DNA of 49,845 nt from Entamoeba histolytica HM-1:IMSS. Lineage: Eukaryota; Evosea; Mastigamoebida; Endamoebidae. Positions within the stretch are counted from its first letter, which is position 1. Every line of letters begins with the position of its first letter. Made by a program: the position numbers and the translations under genes. The stretch is from contig NW_001914966.1 of the NCBI RefSeq assembly GCF_000208925.1, positions 1 to 49,845 on the forward strand, read 5' to 3'. Below, piece after piece: positions 17,675 to 27,637 of this stretch. The notes below the pieces were generated by a model. It made no database searches, was not told the DNA's origin, and saw nothing but the letters and a program-made list of their open reading frames with translations.

Positions 17675-20600
17675 TTAATTCACAGTTCCAAATTGTTGCA
17701 TAGCAAGTGTATAATAAAATCCTTTCAAATCTATTAATTCTTGGTGTTTTCCTTGTTCTACTATTTTTCCTCTCATAATAACATATATTTTATCTGCATT
17801 TTGAATAGTTGATAATCTATGTGCAATTACAATTGTTGTTCTTCCTTTTGATGCTTTGTCAAGTGCATCTTGTACAATCTTTTCACTTTCTGAATCAAGT
17901 GCTGATGTAGCTTCATCAAGTAATAACACTTTTGGATTTCTAATCAATGCACGTGCAATAGCAATTCTTTGTTTCTGTCCTCCTGATAATTGACTTCCTC
18001 TATCACCTACCATTGTGTTATATCCTTCTGGCATTGCTGAAATGAAGTCATGTGCATTTGCCATTTTAGCAGCAGCATAAATTTGTTCATTACTTACTTC
18101 AACTCCTTCAGGCACTCCTCTTTTAATATTATCTATAACACTTTCAGCAAATAATACTGGTTCTTGTCCAACTAATCCTATTTGATTTCTTAAGAAATGA
18201 ATATTTAAATCTTTGATATTATGTCCATCTAATAACACTTCTCCACTTGTTGGATCATAAAATCTTTCAATTAATTGAATAGTAGTTGATTTCCCACATC
18301 CTGATGCTCCAACTAATGCAATTGTTTTCCCTTGTTCTGCTTTGAATGAAATACCTTTCAATACTTCATTATCAGCTCTTGTTGGATATCTGAAGTGGAT
18401 GTTTTTAAATTCAATTTCACCTTTAACATCATTAAATGTTTCACCTTCTTCACTATAACAATCAATACTTGGTTTTCTATCAATAATATTGTAAATACTC
18501 TTAGCTGCTCCAACAGCTTTTCCAACATCTGGAAGGACATTTCCTATTTGAGCAAAGGATGTTGTAGCACTGTTAATAGTCATTAATGCCTTTTGAATAT
18601 CACCGAAAGTATCAATAATTTCGTCCACAAAATTTGGAACGTCTTGTTGATAGTTGATTGTTTTCTTCATGAAACAAATACCAAGATAATATCCATAAGC
18701 ATTAATAGAGAAAGTGAGTAGGTTAGTAATTGCATTAGTTATAGAAAGTAATGGTCCCCACTTTATAATTCCTCTTTTAGGGATTTGGAGGTCGTTATTA
18801 TATTTTTGTGAGAAGTAATCTTCTTTTCCTAATGACTGTACTGTTTTCATTGCCTCAACAACTTCTACTAAAGTAACTCCACATTGTTCATATGCAGCCT
18901 TTGCTGGGGCTGCATTCTTTGAATTGAGTTGACCGTTAATAAACATAAAGAATGAAATAATCGGGAAGACTGCTAATATACATAACGATAATTTCCATGA
19001 GAAATATAATCCAATGCCGAATCCAAAGCCAACTGTTGACATTATTTCTATTATATCACCAACACGTTCTGCAGAAATTCCTTGTAAAGACGTTGGGTCA
19101 GATGTAAGTTTTGTTGTTACAGCACCAACCATATTTTCTCTTCGATCAAACCATGATACATTTTGGTGCATAATAGAATAATAAAATCTTCTTCGGATTC
19201 TTCCAATCATCTTTTCTCCTGCTGCCATAAACAAACCAACATAACAAAAGAAAGAAATCATAGTGATAATTCCAATACAAATTATTATCATACAACTCCT
19301 TAAAATACTGTTAGCTTGTTCATCGGTTAGATTTATTCCTGGATGAAGTTTCATTAAAACACGAATCAAATCAACAAAATTAAGAGAATAAAATGGAAAG
19401 GCTGCACCTGCACCTATTCCTCCAATCAAACCCAATGTACAAAAGATATATTCATGTTTATAGTTATTCCAAATCACTCTAAATAATACAAACCTATTTG
19501 AATGTTTTAATTTTTTTTGTTCTTCTTTATATTCTTGTTTGATTTGTTTGACGATACTATTTTCGTTATGAAGGTTTGTTTGTTCTAATGAAATATTTTC
19601 TACTTCTTTATCTTCTTGTTCTCTAAATTTCTTTAAGTCATTTTCAACGGTTTCTTGATCAACTTCTTCTTCCATACTTTGTCTTTTGACTAATCCATAA
19701 TATGTTCCTTTCAAATCCATTAATTCTTGATGTTTTCCTTGTTCAATAATTTCTCCTTGATGAAATACACATATTTTATCTGCATTTCTAACAGTTGTTA
19801 GTCTATGTGCTACAATAATTGTTGTTCTTCCTTTAGATGCTTTTTCAAGTGCTTCTTGTACAATCTTTTCACTTTGTGTATCAAGTGCTGATGTAGCTTC
19901 ATCAAGAAGAAGAATAGATGGGTTTCGAATCAATGCACGTGCAATTGCAATTCTTTGTTTTTGTCCTCCTGATAATAATGCTCCTTTTTCTCCAATTATT
20001 GTGTCATATCCTTCTGGAAGTTTAGAAATGAAGTCATGTGCATTTGCCATTTTAGCACATTCAATCATCTCTTCTTCACTTGGTGTTGCTCCTTCTTTAG
20101 CTCCAAGCATAATATTTTCTCGAATTGTTCCTGCAAACAACACTGGTTCTTGTCCAACTAATCCTATTTGATTTCTTAACCATTTGATATTCAACTCTCG
20201 TATATCTTTTCCGTCTAATGTTACTCTTCCACCATTTGGATCATAATTTCTTTGGATTAATTGAATAGTAGTTGACTTCCCACATCCTGATGCTCCAACT
20301 AATGCAATTGTTTGTCCTTTCTTAATTTCAAGGTCAAGTCCTTTTAATACATGATGAGACAGTCTTGTTGGATAAACAAATTGAACATCCTCAAATCTAA
20401 TATTTCCATTACACTCAGTTGGACATTCACCTCCAATAGACTGACAATCAATATCTGGGATTCTATCAATTGTTTGATAAACATTAAATGCGGCAACTTT
20501 AGCACTATTTAATATATTTATTGGTGTAGATATTTGAGATAATGATTGAGTAGCAAGAAGTACAGACATAAAAACGGTTAGAACAGTACCAGCTTTTACA

Positions 20601-21583
20601 TTATCACTTCCACCTTTACCTCTAACAACAAAATTACCATACCAACTTCCAAGTGCATTAGATGACATAATAAAAAACATCATGCAACCAAGTCCAGTTC
20701 CAATTCCAATACTTTTTTTAATATTATATTTATCTGTTTCCATTATTTTAGTATTGTACGATTCACAAAAACTACGTTCTTGAGTTAATGAATGAACTGT
20801 TCTAATATTTCCTATTGTTTGTTCAGCGATAGAACAAGCTTCACTAAATGGTTTATGGCTTTTCATTGTAAAAATTCCAGCAGACATTCCCAACCCCATC
20901 ATTGAAACCATTATAAAAGGAAACATACAAAGAACAACTAAAGTAAGATCCCAACATTTAATAAATCCAATGAGATAACCAGTAATAAATGAAGAAAATG
21001 TTTGAAAAAGTCTTCCAAATTTTAAAGACATTCCATCTTGAATTTTTTGAATATCATTAATAATTTTTGAAGTAAGTTCACCTGTTTTATGACAATCAAA
21101 CCATCCAGGATCTTGTCTTAATAATGCCTTAAAGTATAATGATCTAATTTTTATTCCTTGATATTCAGATAAAACAAAAAAACATATTGTTTGTAAAAAT
21201 CCAGCAACCATATTTCCTATAGCGAAATATAACATTTTTAATACTAATTTATTTATTGTATCTGAAATACTATTCATTATTTCATAATTCATTTCTTCTG
21301 TTGTTATTTTAATACTTCCTCCTTCTTTTGAAAAATTTTCTCCATTAACAAATGTATCAACTACATCTCCTGTTAATATCATTAGCAATGGATTTAAACA
21401 TCCAACCCCTATTGACCCTATAATTCCAATTATTAATAATATTATCTCAAATACTCCTGCATATCGAAATAATTCTTTAATATTCACTTTTCCTCCTTTG
21501 ATTTCTTTTATTCTTTTGTTATTTAATTCATTAGGATCAGGTGTTACTTCAAAGATAGTAAACTCACTTTCAGTTATATCCAT
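17675..21583 (-). CDS. P-glycoprotein-type full ABC transporter (ABCB/MDR)
   Basis: Full-length ABCB exporter of 1302 residues, the same size as E. histolytica P-glycoproteins, which pump hydrophobic drugs such as emetine. The order is TMD1-NBD1-linker-TMD2-NBD2. NBD1 has Walker A GASGCGKST near residue 428, signature LSGGQKQRIAIARAL, Walker B SILLLDEATSALD and H-loop IVAHRL. NBD2 has the same set with Walker A near 1090. Both sites look catalytically competent, so this is not one of the known Pgp pseudogenes. The linker (about 630-700) is charged (Glu/Lys-rich). The frame is open upstream to a TTG at 21634, but the first ATG is 21583 (MDITESEFTIFEV), used here; AACAGAACTA lies about 20 bases before it. 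The two NBD coding stretches share near-identical DNA blocks. Which Pgp paralogue it is cannot be told. Confidence 0.94.
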   Translation of the reverse strand: MDITESEFTIFEVTPDPNELNNKRIKEIKGGKVNIKELFRYAGVFEIILLIIGIIGSIGVGCLNPLLMILTGDVVDTFVNGENFSKEGGSIKITTEEMNYEIMNSISDTINKLVLKMLYFAIGNMVAGFLQTICFFVLSEYQGIKIRSLYFKALLRQDPGWFDCHKTGELTSKIINDIQKIQDGMSLKFGRLFQTFSSFITGYLIGFIKCWDLTLVVLCMFPFIMVSMMGLGMSAGIFTMKSHKPFSEACSIAEQTIGNIRTVHSLTQERSFCESYNTKIMETDKYNIKKSIGIGTGLGCMMFFIMSSNALGSWYGNFVVRGKGGSDNVKAGTVLTVFMSVLLATQSLSQISTPINILNSAKVAAFNVYQTIDRIPDIDCQSIGGECPTECNGNIRFEDVQFVYPTRLSHHVLKGLDLEIKKGQTIALVGASGCGKSTTIQLIQRNYDPNGGRVTLDGKDIRELNIKWLRNQIGLVGQEPVLFAGTIRENIMLGAKEGATPSEEEMIECAKMANAHDFISKLPEGYDTIIGEKGALLSGGQKQRIAIARALIRNPSILLLDEATSALDTQSEKIVQEALEKASKGRTTIIVAHRLTTVRNADKICVFHQGEIIEQGKHQELMDLKGTYYGLVKRQSMEEEVDQETVENDLKKFREQEDKEVENISLEQTNLHNENSIVKQIKQEYKEEQKKLKHSNRFVLFRVIWNNYKHEYIFCTLGLIGGIGAGAAFPFYSLNFVDLIRVLMKLHPGINLTDEQANSILRSCMIIICIGIITMISFFCYVGLFMAAGEKMIGRIRRRFYYSIMHQNVSWFDRRENMVGAVTTKLTSDPTSLQGISAERVGDIIEIMSTVGFGFGIGLYFSWKLSLCILAVFPIISFFMFINGQLNSKNAAPAKAAYEQCGVTLVEVVEAMKTVQSLGKEDYFSQKYNNDLQIPKRGIIKWGPLLSITNAITNLLTFSINAYGYYLGICFMKKTINYQQDVPNFVDEIIDTFGDIQKALMTINSATTSFAQIGNVLPDVGKAVGAAKSIYNIIDRKPSIDCYSEEGETFNDVKGEIEFKNIHFRYPTRADNEVLKGISFKAEQGKTIALVGASGCGKSTTIQLIERFYDPTSGEVLLDGHNIKDLNIHFLRNQIGLVGQEPVLFAESVIDNIKRGVPEGVEVSNEQIYAAAKMANAHDFISAMPEGYNTMVGDRGSQLSGGQKQRIAIARALIRNPKVLLLDEATSALDSESEKIVQDALDKASKGRTTIVIAHRLSTIQNADKIYVIMRGKIVEQGKHQELIDLKGFYYTLAMQQFGTVN

Positions 21584-22628
21584 ATTTGAACGATAATTTT
21601 TAGTTCTGTTAGTTAGTTCAGCTTGAACTACCAAACACTAACACATTAAATCTAAAATTCTATATTAAATAATTTAATTTAATATTTATTCTTATCTTTT
21701 AATTAGTTCAGAGTGTATTAATTTGTCTTATTATTTTCTCTCCTTTGTTAACTTTATTTATTATTTCTTTCTTTCCAATTCAGATAACATTTTTTCAGAT
21801 AACATTTTATCAGATATTTCTTTTATTTTTTAGTTCATTTAAATATCATTTATTATTGTTATTCCTTATTTTTCTTTTAAGTTTCTTTAAAACCAGAAAA
21901 CAATACCTTTATATTTCTTTAACGTTAGTCTTAGAAAAAGAAAACTAAAAAATAATAACAATAACAAATATGCTCAACAAATCAAGAAATAACCTCCACT
22001 TATTTGAACAAAAACAAAAGAATAAATCTATTTAAAAAATTAAAATAAAAAAAGGTTATTCAAAAGATACTTAGTTTCCTAATAATGGAATATACTAATA
22101 ATTTATTAAAAATAACGAGAGAAAATGTTTAGTAGATGAAGAATTTTCAAATTAAAGCAAAAAAAAGAAAATCAAAATAAATAAAAACAAAACTAACCAT
22201 CTAAATGAATGTTGTTTTACAATCAAGTTTTGAAGAAATAAAAGTTACAAAAGGATTAAAATAGAAAGATACAAATAAAAAAAAACAAGAAGAAATAAGG
22301 TGTTATTGAATCGTTGATTTATTAAGACAACTTTACATTCCATTTTCAAAAAAAAAAACAATTAAAATACGAGAAAAGAAAAAGAAAGAAATGATAATAA
22401 AAGAATGAGAGAAAAGAATAAAAAGAAGAAGAATAAGAAATAAAATTCCATAAAATATGAAATACTTTTAGTGAATATAAAAAGAAAAATGAATAAATTA
22501 AAATAGATTTTTAGAAAAGTCTATTTTAAAGTTGCTGACACTTTCATAAGAAAGCAAAAAATAATAATATTCTCAATTTTTGTTGAAAAAAATCAAATAA
22601 AAAGAACTAAAGTTATATTATCAAAGAC
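21584..22628. promoter_or_regulatory. Divergent region between the ABC transporter and kinase copy 2
   Basis: About 1.05 kb of AT-rich sequence with two outward genes. GAACT motifs lie near both ends: reverse strand at 21602-21606 and again at 21615-21619 for the transporter; 22604-22608 for the kinase. No other gene, repeat or RNA seen. Confidence 0.5.
22601..22610 (+). promoter_or_regulatory. GAAC-type core promoter motif of kinase copy 2
   Basis: AAAGAACTAA, identical to the one before the small secreted protein and at nearly the same distance from the ATG (19 bases before 22629). Confidence 0.5.
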
Positions 22629-25600
22629 ATGTTTTTTAAAAGTAAAATTACTTTCTTGTTAATATTTACAATTTTCATTTGTTCAAGTACTAGTTATGAA
22701 TGTTCTATTGGTTGTATTGATGGTTGTTTTGCAAATTATACTTGTATTGGAAAATGTAAAGAAGGTTATTATCAAGATGCATCATGTCAACATTGTTTAT
22801 GGATAGATCCATATAAGAATAGTAATAAAGCATATATTCCAACAAATATGGGATGCCAATTAAGTTCTAGCATAATAAATAAAACTACATGGTTACCAGA
22901 CCCAACAACAATACCAGAACTACCATTAGATACAGATAATTATTTTCACATTGGATTAAGTTCAATAGTAGATAGTTCACCATGTCATCATTGTCAAGAA
23001 TATTTATTTGGCAAATGGTTTAAAATACCAAAGTCATCACTTCCAAATTCTAGAGTTTTCTTTATACTTTCAAAAGAAAATAATATTGATATTAACTTAT
23101 CACTTGACATATCTTCTTCGAATTCATTTGATACAATAACTTATTGTTCTGGACATATTCTTATTAATAAAACTACTTCATCTTCAACTCTTGATTTTCA
23201 TGCTGTTGATACTTTTAGTGATTCAGATGAAAAAATGTATTACATTTTTATTAATATTGAAGAATATGCTGAAGTTGATATTAAACTAATGGCTAAAACA
23301 ACTTCTATTACTCATAATGTTACATATCATTCATTTACTCAAGAAGACGCAGATTATTTATCAAGTGATTTAACTAGAATAAAAAGTGTTCATTTTCCTT
23401 TAAGTCAAGAAGGAATGATTAATTATGCTGCTTGTTCTCCTAATTCTATCTTTAAAATTCTTTTATTTACAATGCAATTTAGTGGAAATTATTCAATTAG
23501 AATTGATTCATCAAATAATAATAGAGTTGTTTATCTTCAAGAATATCAAATTGATTTAGCTACACATGGTGCTGTTTGTCGTCATATTTGGAGTTCTCAT
23601 CAACATGGAATTTTAGGTGATGATGAAGGAGGAGATTCATTATATGTTAGAATTAAAGGAGATGAAAATCAAACAAGATACTTTGCGTTAATGACTCAAG
23701 AAAATGATGTTGATATTGACTTACATTTTAAAGCTATTTGTATTGACTCATGTAATCGTGAATCAAAGTTAGGAATTTGTTCAACAAAAAAAGGAAGATG
23801 CAGATGTGTTGATGGATATGGAGGAGATGATTGTCATTTATTATGTTTTTATAATTTTACATGGCAAGTAAGTGATTATAGTCAATTATGTTATTATGGA
23901 TCAAATCATTGTGACCAATGGTGTAAATGTGAAAATGGATATAAACTAGAAGATCACGTATGTGTAAGTGATATTTGTGCTAATGGAGGAATGGCTAAAG
24001 ATGAAGAATGTTTAAGAGGAAGTGAAGGATGTTTAGCTAACTGCCAATGTCAACAAGATGTAGGATGGGTTGTTGATAAAAAAGAACAAAGATGTATTTC
24101 AACACAATGTGGAAATGGAAAAATAGATGAATTATATGATATTAATGGATATCTTAGAACCGAAGATTGTGACAGTGGACTTAATTGTGATACATTTTGT
24201 AAATGTATTGATGGATATGAACCCGATCCAAATCAACCAGGTTCATGTAAAGAGAAAGTATTTCCAAGTTGGGGAATTGCATTAATAATAATTCTTTCAA
24301 TAATAGTTATGATTATTTTAATTATTATATTAGGAATATTTATATACTTTATAATGAAACATAAAACAATTGATATTAATATTTATAAAACACAACAACC
24401 ATCATATCATTATTATATCAATGGCTCTATTAATACTCCTCCTTCTAAAGAAGCTAAATATGAAATTGATCCAATTCAGTTAGATTTTGGAAATGATAAT
24501 GAAGCTACTACTGTATTAGAAACTCGATTTGAAAGAGTAGAAATAAAAAATCATTCAAGAAATAAATGGTTAATGATTATTTTCCATACTCCAAATAATC
24601 CAAAATATGTTTTTTATTTTGAACCTCAAATATTAATTATAAGACCTCATACTACTCCAAAAGTTGAAACTGTTTATATGACACTTCATTGTACTACAAA
24701 AATTAGAGATATGAAAATTCCATATACTGTTTGGTTTAGTAAATCAAAATCAACATTAGAATCTATTGCCTCTCTTTTAAAAAATAAAACATTTGATAAT
24801 TGGACTCAAGAAGATCAATTGCAAATGGATAAACTTTGTAAAAATATTAGAAGACATTATCATCATCACTTCATTATTACTACAGATGCAGCATCTTCTA
24901 CTCATATTGATATGGATGAATTAAATATATCTGATAATCCTATTGCTGAAGGTGCTATGGGAAGAGTATATATTGGTGAATATAGAAGTGTTCCAGTTGC
25001 AGTAAAACAATTTAGATGGGAGAATTTAACTGAAGAAGAAATGGAAGAATTAAAAGAAGAAGTTATTGCAGAATGTGAAATGATGGGTAAATTAAGAAAT
25101 CCATTCATTGCAAATTATATGGGATCAGTTACTTATATTCCACAAATCTCAATGGTTATTCAATTCTTTGTTTTAGGTTCATTAGGTGAATATTTAAGAA
25201 AAGAAAAAGAAGATTATGTGAAATTACCTTATCGTTTAAAAATTAGAATGTTATTTGACACTGCTAGAGGAATGCAATTTTTACATGAAAATAGAATTAT
25301 GCATTTAGACCTTAAACCAGACAATTTATTAGTTAATTCTTTATATACTGATTCTGCTTGTTGCATAAAAATTACTGATTTTGGTACTTCAAGAATGGTA
25401 AAAAAAACTAATAAAAATGAAGACAAAGGATTGGGTACTCCAATTTATGCTGCACCAGAAACATATCATGATGAATATTCATATGCAGGTGATGTATATT
25501 CATTTGCTATAACAGCTTGGGAAATTTTCTATCAAGATGAACCTTATAAAGAATTTAAATCATTATTTGATATTAAACAATATGTCACTGATGGAAAAAG

Positions 25601-25841
25601 ACTTGGAATAGATGAAACAATGCCACCTGGATTAAAAGAACTTATTCAAAAATGTTGGAAACAACATCCTATTGAACGATATAGTTTTGATCAAGTTACA
25701 AGAGAACTTGTTAAAGTAGATGAAGATGCACCAAATCACATAGAATTAGATAATTATGTTTCAGATCAAAGAATAGAAGAATTAATAAATAAAAGAACTG
25801 AAAGAATTCAAGAACAATTAAAAGAAATAAATCAAGATTAA
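22629..25841 (+). CDS. Transmembrane receptor-like kinase of the TKL class (Entamoeba TMK family), copy 2
   Basis: 1070 residues with the same plan as the gene at 9156-12434: signal peptide (KITFLLIFTIFICSSTSY), Cys-rich ectodomain (CIGKCKEGYY, CRCVDGYGGDDCH, CKCENGY, CQCQQD, CKCIDGY), one membrane span at about 548-575 (ALIIILSIIVMIILIII), a cytosolic domain with FHTPNNPKYVFYFEPQ and MTLHCTTKIRDMKIPY, then the kinase from about 769. Glycine loop EGAMGRVYIGEY, VAVK, HLDLKPDNLL near 890, ITDFGTSR near 916 and GTPIYAAPE are intact. Non-RD kinase like its paralogue. The ectodomains of the two copies have diverged strongly while stretches of the kinase are identical in DNA. It ends convergent with the phosphatase gene, 67 bp away. 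Substrate and ligand unknown. Confidence 0.93.
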   Translation: MFFKSKITFLLIFTIFICSSTSYECSIGCIDGCFANYTCIGKCKEGYYQDASCQHCLWIDPYKNSNKAYIPTNMGCQLSSSIINKTTWLPDPTTIPELPLDTDNYFHIGLSSIVDSSPCHHCQEYLFGKWFKIPKSSLPNSRVFFILSKENNIDINLSLDISSSNSFDTITYCSGHILINKTTSSSTLDFHAVDTFSDSDEKMYYIFINIEEYAEVDIKLMAKTTSITHNVTYHSFTQEDADYLSSDLTRIKSVHFPLSQEGMINYAACSPNSIFKILLFTMQFSGNYSIRIDSSNNNRVVYLQEYQIDLATHGAVCRHIWSSHQHGILGDDEGGDSLYVRIKGDENQTRYFALMTQENDVDIDLHFKAICIDSCNRESKLGICSTKKGRCRCVDGYGGDDCHLLCFYNFTWQVSDYSQLCYYGSNHCDQWCKCENGYKLEDHVCVSDICANGGMAKDEECLRGSEGCLANCQCQQDVGWVVDKKEQRCISTQCGNGKIDELYDINGYLRTEDCDSGLNCDTFCKCIDGYEPDPNQPGSCKEKVFPSWGIALIIILSIIVMIILIIILGIFIYFIMKHKTIDINIYKTQQPSYHYYINGSINTPPSKEAKYEIDPIQLDFGNDNEATTVLETRFERVEIKNHSRNKWLMIIFHTPNNPKYVFYFEPQILIIRPHTTPKVETVYMTLHCTTKIRDMKIPYTVWFSKSKSTLESIASLLKNKTFDNWTQEDQLQMDKLCKNIRRHYHHHFIITTDAASSTHIDMDELNISDNPIAEGAMGRVYIGEYRSVPVAVKQFRWENLTEEEMEELKEEVIAECEMMGKLRNPFIANYMGSVTYIPQISMVIQFFVLGSLGEYLRKEKEDYVKLPYRLKIRMLFDTARGMQFLHENRIMHLDLKPDNLLVNSLYTDSACCIKITDFGTSRMVKKTNKNEDKGLGTPIYAAPETYHDEYSYAGDVYSFAITAWEIFYQDEPYKEFKSLFDIKQYVTDGKRLGIDETMPPGLKELIQKCWKQHPIERYSFDQVTRELVKVDEDAPNHIELDNYVSDQRIEELINKRTERIQEQLKEINQD

Positions 25842-25908
25842 TAACACAAAGTTCAAATTTAATTAAAAATAAACAAATAATTTTTTTTTAAAATCAAACA
25901 ATTTAATT

Positions 25909-27213
25909 TTATTGATGATCTCTAATATCAAAGTCTTTAAATGTACTTATTGTAAAATGTGGAAGTTCAGGAGATTCTTCTTGGTCAAACCATAAATCAG
26001 CATAAGCACCAACATTATCTAATCCTTCATATTTTGGTGCAGAAAATAAAGAAAGTAATTTACCAGTAACATCCCATTCAAAACCATATTTTTTAACTTC
26101 ATGACTTCTTACAATAAATTTTAAATTATTTTCACATAAAAATCTTAATAAAATATCAGGTCCAAATGTTCTTCCAATTAGTCTTGGTGATTTTGATGAT
26201 CCATTTTTAATTTGAGGGTCTGCCCATAAAAATGCATTTTCAATATCAAACTCTTCATATTTTTCTTTTTTTGTTATTGGAGCTCTTTTAATATTAACTG
26301 GTTCTATTGGAATTCCTCCATGAACAATAAATACAGAATCTCTAATTACATGACCTAATGGAATAGAAATATATAATTCTGTTATTTCTTTATAAATATC
26401 TAATCCAACTTTATTTATTGCTTCTAAATAAAATCCAAATGTAGTATTTAATTCTTTATCTTCATGATTTCCTCTATTTAGATATACAAGAGTAGGATAT
26501 TCTATAATTAATGTTAAAACTCCAATAATACATTCTAATCCCCTTGATCCTCTATCTACTAAGTCTCCATTAAATAAAACACATTGTTGATTTTCTTCTA
26601 TTTCTTCTGCTATTCTTGAAACAACAGAAAATTGTCCATGAATATCACCGATTATTCGAATGTTAGAACAATTAATATAATTAATAGCATTTCTTTCATT
26701 TAAAATCTTTTTTGATTTTTTAATTATTGAACGTATTAATGCCTTTGGATATTTCCCTTCTTCAATAAATTCTTTTAATATTCTAAATGTTATTTCTCCT
26801 TTATACTCTTGTTCTTCATTCTTTATATTAGTTTCTGGAATTACTACATTTCCACAACATCTTCCTGGATATTCTTCTTTCTTTAATTGATTATATAATG
26901 ATGTAATACTTCCATCTGATGATAATGTCATTGCCCTTCTTAAATCAAGTAACGCTGTTTTATTATCTTTTAAATTAGCTGATGCTACTGCATGACGAAA
27001 CCATGCTTTTGGATTAGAAGGATCAATTTGTAATGCATTAAAACTATCTGCTAATGCAAGTTCATTTTCATTTATTCTTAAATAACATAATGCTCTATTT
27101 GTATAATTAACACAACTTAAGGGATCTTCTTGAATAGCTTTACTATATTGTTCAATGGCTTCTTTATAATTTTGTTTAGAAAATGCAATATTTCCTAATT
27201 CACGATATTCCAT
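25909..27213 (-). CDS. TPR-containing Ser/Thr protein phosphatase, PP5-like
   Basis: 434 residues. The N-terminal TPR array (ELGNIAFSKQNYKEAIEQYS, NYTNRALCYLRINENELAL, AWFRHAVASANLKDNKTAL; about residues 1-105) would bind partners such as Hsp90. The C-terminal PPP catalytic domain shows GDIHGQ near 188, GDLVDRG near 217, RGNHED near 246, VHGGIP, a WADP block, RSHEV, and SAPKYEG where most PPPs have SAPNYC. The metal-binding His and Asp residues look present. Slightly shorter than animal PP5 (about 500). The frame is open upstream to a TTG at 27240, but the first ATG is at 27211-27213. The TGAACTTTAG on the reverse strand (27271-27280) lies in the short gap shared with the next gene. TPR plus PPP makes PP5 likely; the odd SAPKYEG motif leaves some doubt. 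Confidence 0.9.
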   Translation of the reverse strand: MEYRELGNIAFSKQNYKEAIEQYSKAIQEDPLSCVNYTNRALCYLRINENELALADSFNALQIDPSNPKAWFRHAVASANLKDNKTALLDLRRAMTLSSDGSITSLYNQLKKEEYPGRCCGNVVIPETNIKNEEQEYKGEITFRILKEFIEEGKYPKALIRSIIKKSKKILNERNAINYINCSNIRIIGDIHGQFSVVSRIAEEIEENQQCVLFNGDLVDRGSRGLECIIGVLTLIIEYPTLVYLNRGNHEDKELNTTFGFYLEAINKVGLDIYKEITELYISIPLGHVIRDSVFIVHGGIPIEPVNIKRAPITKKEKYEEFDIENAFLWADPQIKNGSSKSPRLIGRTFGPDILLRFLCENNLKFIVRSHEVKKYGFEWDVTGKLLSLFSAPKYEGLDNVGAYADLWFDQEESPELPHFTISTFKDFDIRDHQ

Positions 27214-27322
27214 TTGAATTGAATTATAAATTTCTTTCAAATTTTATAAAAAAGGGTTTTATTTTTATTTCTAAAGTTCAGTTTAATCTAATAAAAAAAA
27301 ATTTATTACTTTTTCTATTGTT
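27214..27322. promoter_or_regulatory. Short divergent promoter shared by the PP5-like phosphatase and the small membrane protein
   Basis: Only 109 bp separate the two ATGs, so the promoters must overlap. A GAACT core on the reverse strand (27275-27279) sits about 62 bases before the phosphatase ATG. Confidence 0.5.
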
Positions 27323-27637
27323 ATGACTGGTGTTTATCAATTTGGTGGTAGTGTAATTACTCCAACATTACTAGAAAATAATTATGAAGATGACACACCT
27401 TTATTAAATGGAAATAAAACAGAATTTACTGATGAACAAAAGAAAGTAATGAGATTATTTATAATAGGTTTGGTTATTAATGCTCTTTGGTTGTATATTA
27501 TTTTAAAATACAAACATTCAACTGATGAAATTATTAAAAAATGGGTAATGATTTCGGAATTCTTTTTAGTACTCTCAATTGTTTTCTTGGTTATAGTGGT
27601 TATTGTTATTATTGTGGTTATTTTGGTAGTAATTTAA
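27323..27637 (+). CDS. Small two-span membrane protein with an acidic dileucine sorting motif
   Basis: 104 residues, no family recognised. Residues 1-42 are soluble and include YEDDTPLL, which fits the [DE]xxxL[LI] adaptor-binding signal that sends membrane proteins to endosomes and lysosomes. Two hydrophobic spans follow: about 44-62 (LFIIGLVINALWLYIILKY) and about 75-104, the last of Ile/Val only (IVVIVIIVVILVVI) and ending the protein. A helical hairpin with the N-terminus in the cytosol is the simplest topology. The start ATG at 27323 is the only one that fits the short promoter gap. AT-rich Val/Ile repeats caution that the tail could be degenerate, but the N-terminal half has normal composition. 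Confidence 0.65.
   Translation: MTGVYQFGGSVITPTLLENNYEDDTPLLNGNKTEFTDEQKKVMRLFIIGLVINALWLYIILKYKHSTDEIIKKWVMISEFFLVLSIVFLVIVVIVIIVVILVVI

Noticed and set aside
21584..21634. Longer N-terminus for the ABC transporter from TTG 21634
   Set aside because: The first ATG is 21583 and gives the usual P-glycoprotein length of 1302.
27214..27240. Longer N-terminus for the phosphatase from TTG 27240
   Set aside because: The ATG at 27213 starts right at the TPR region and leaves room for the divergent promoter.
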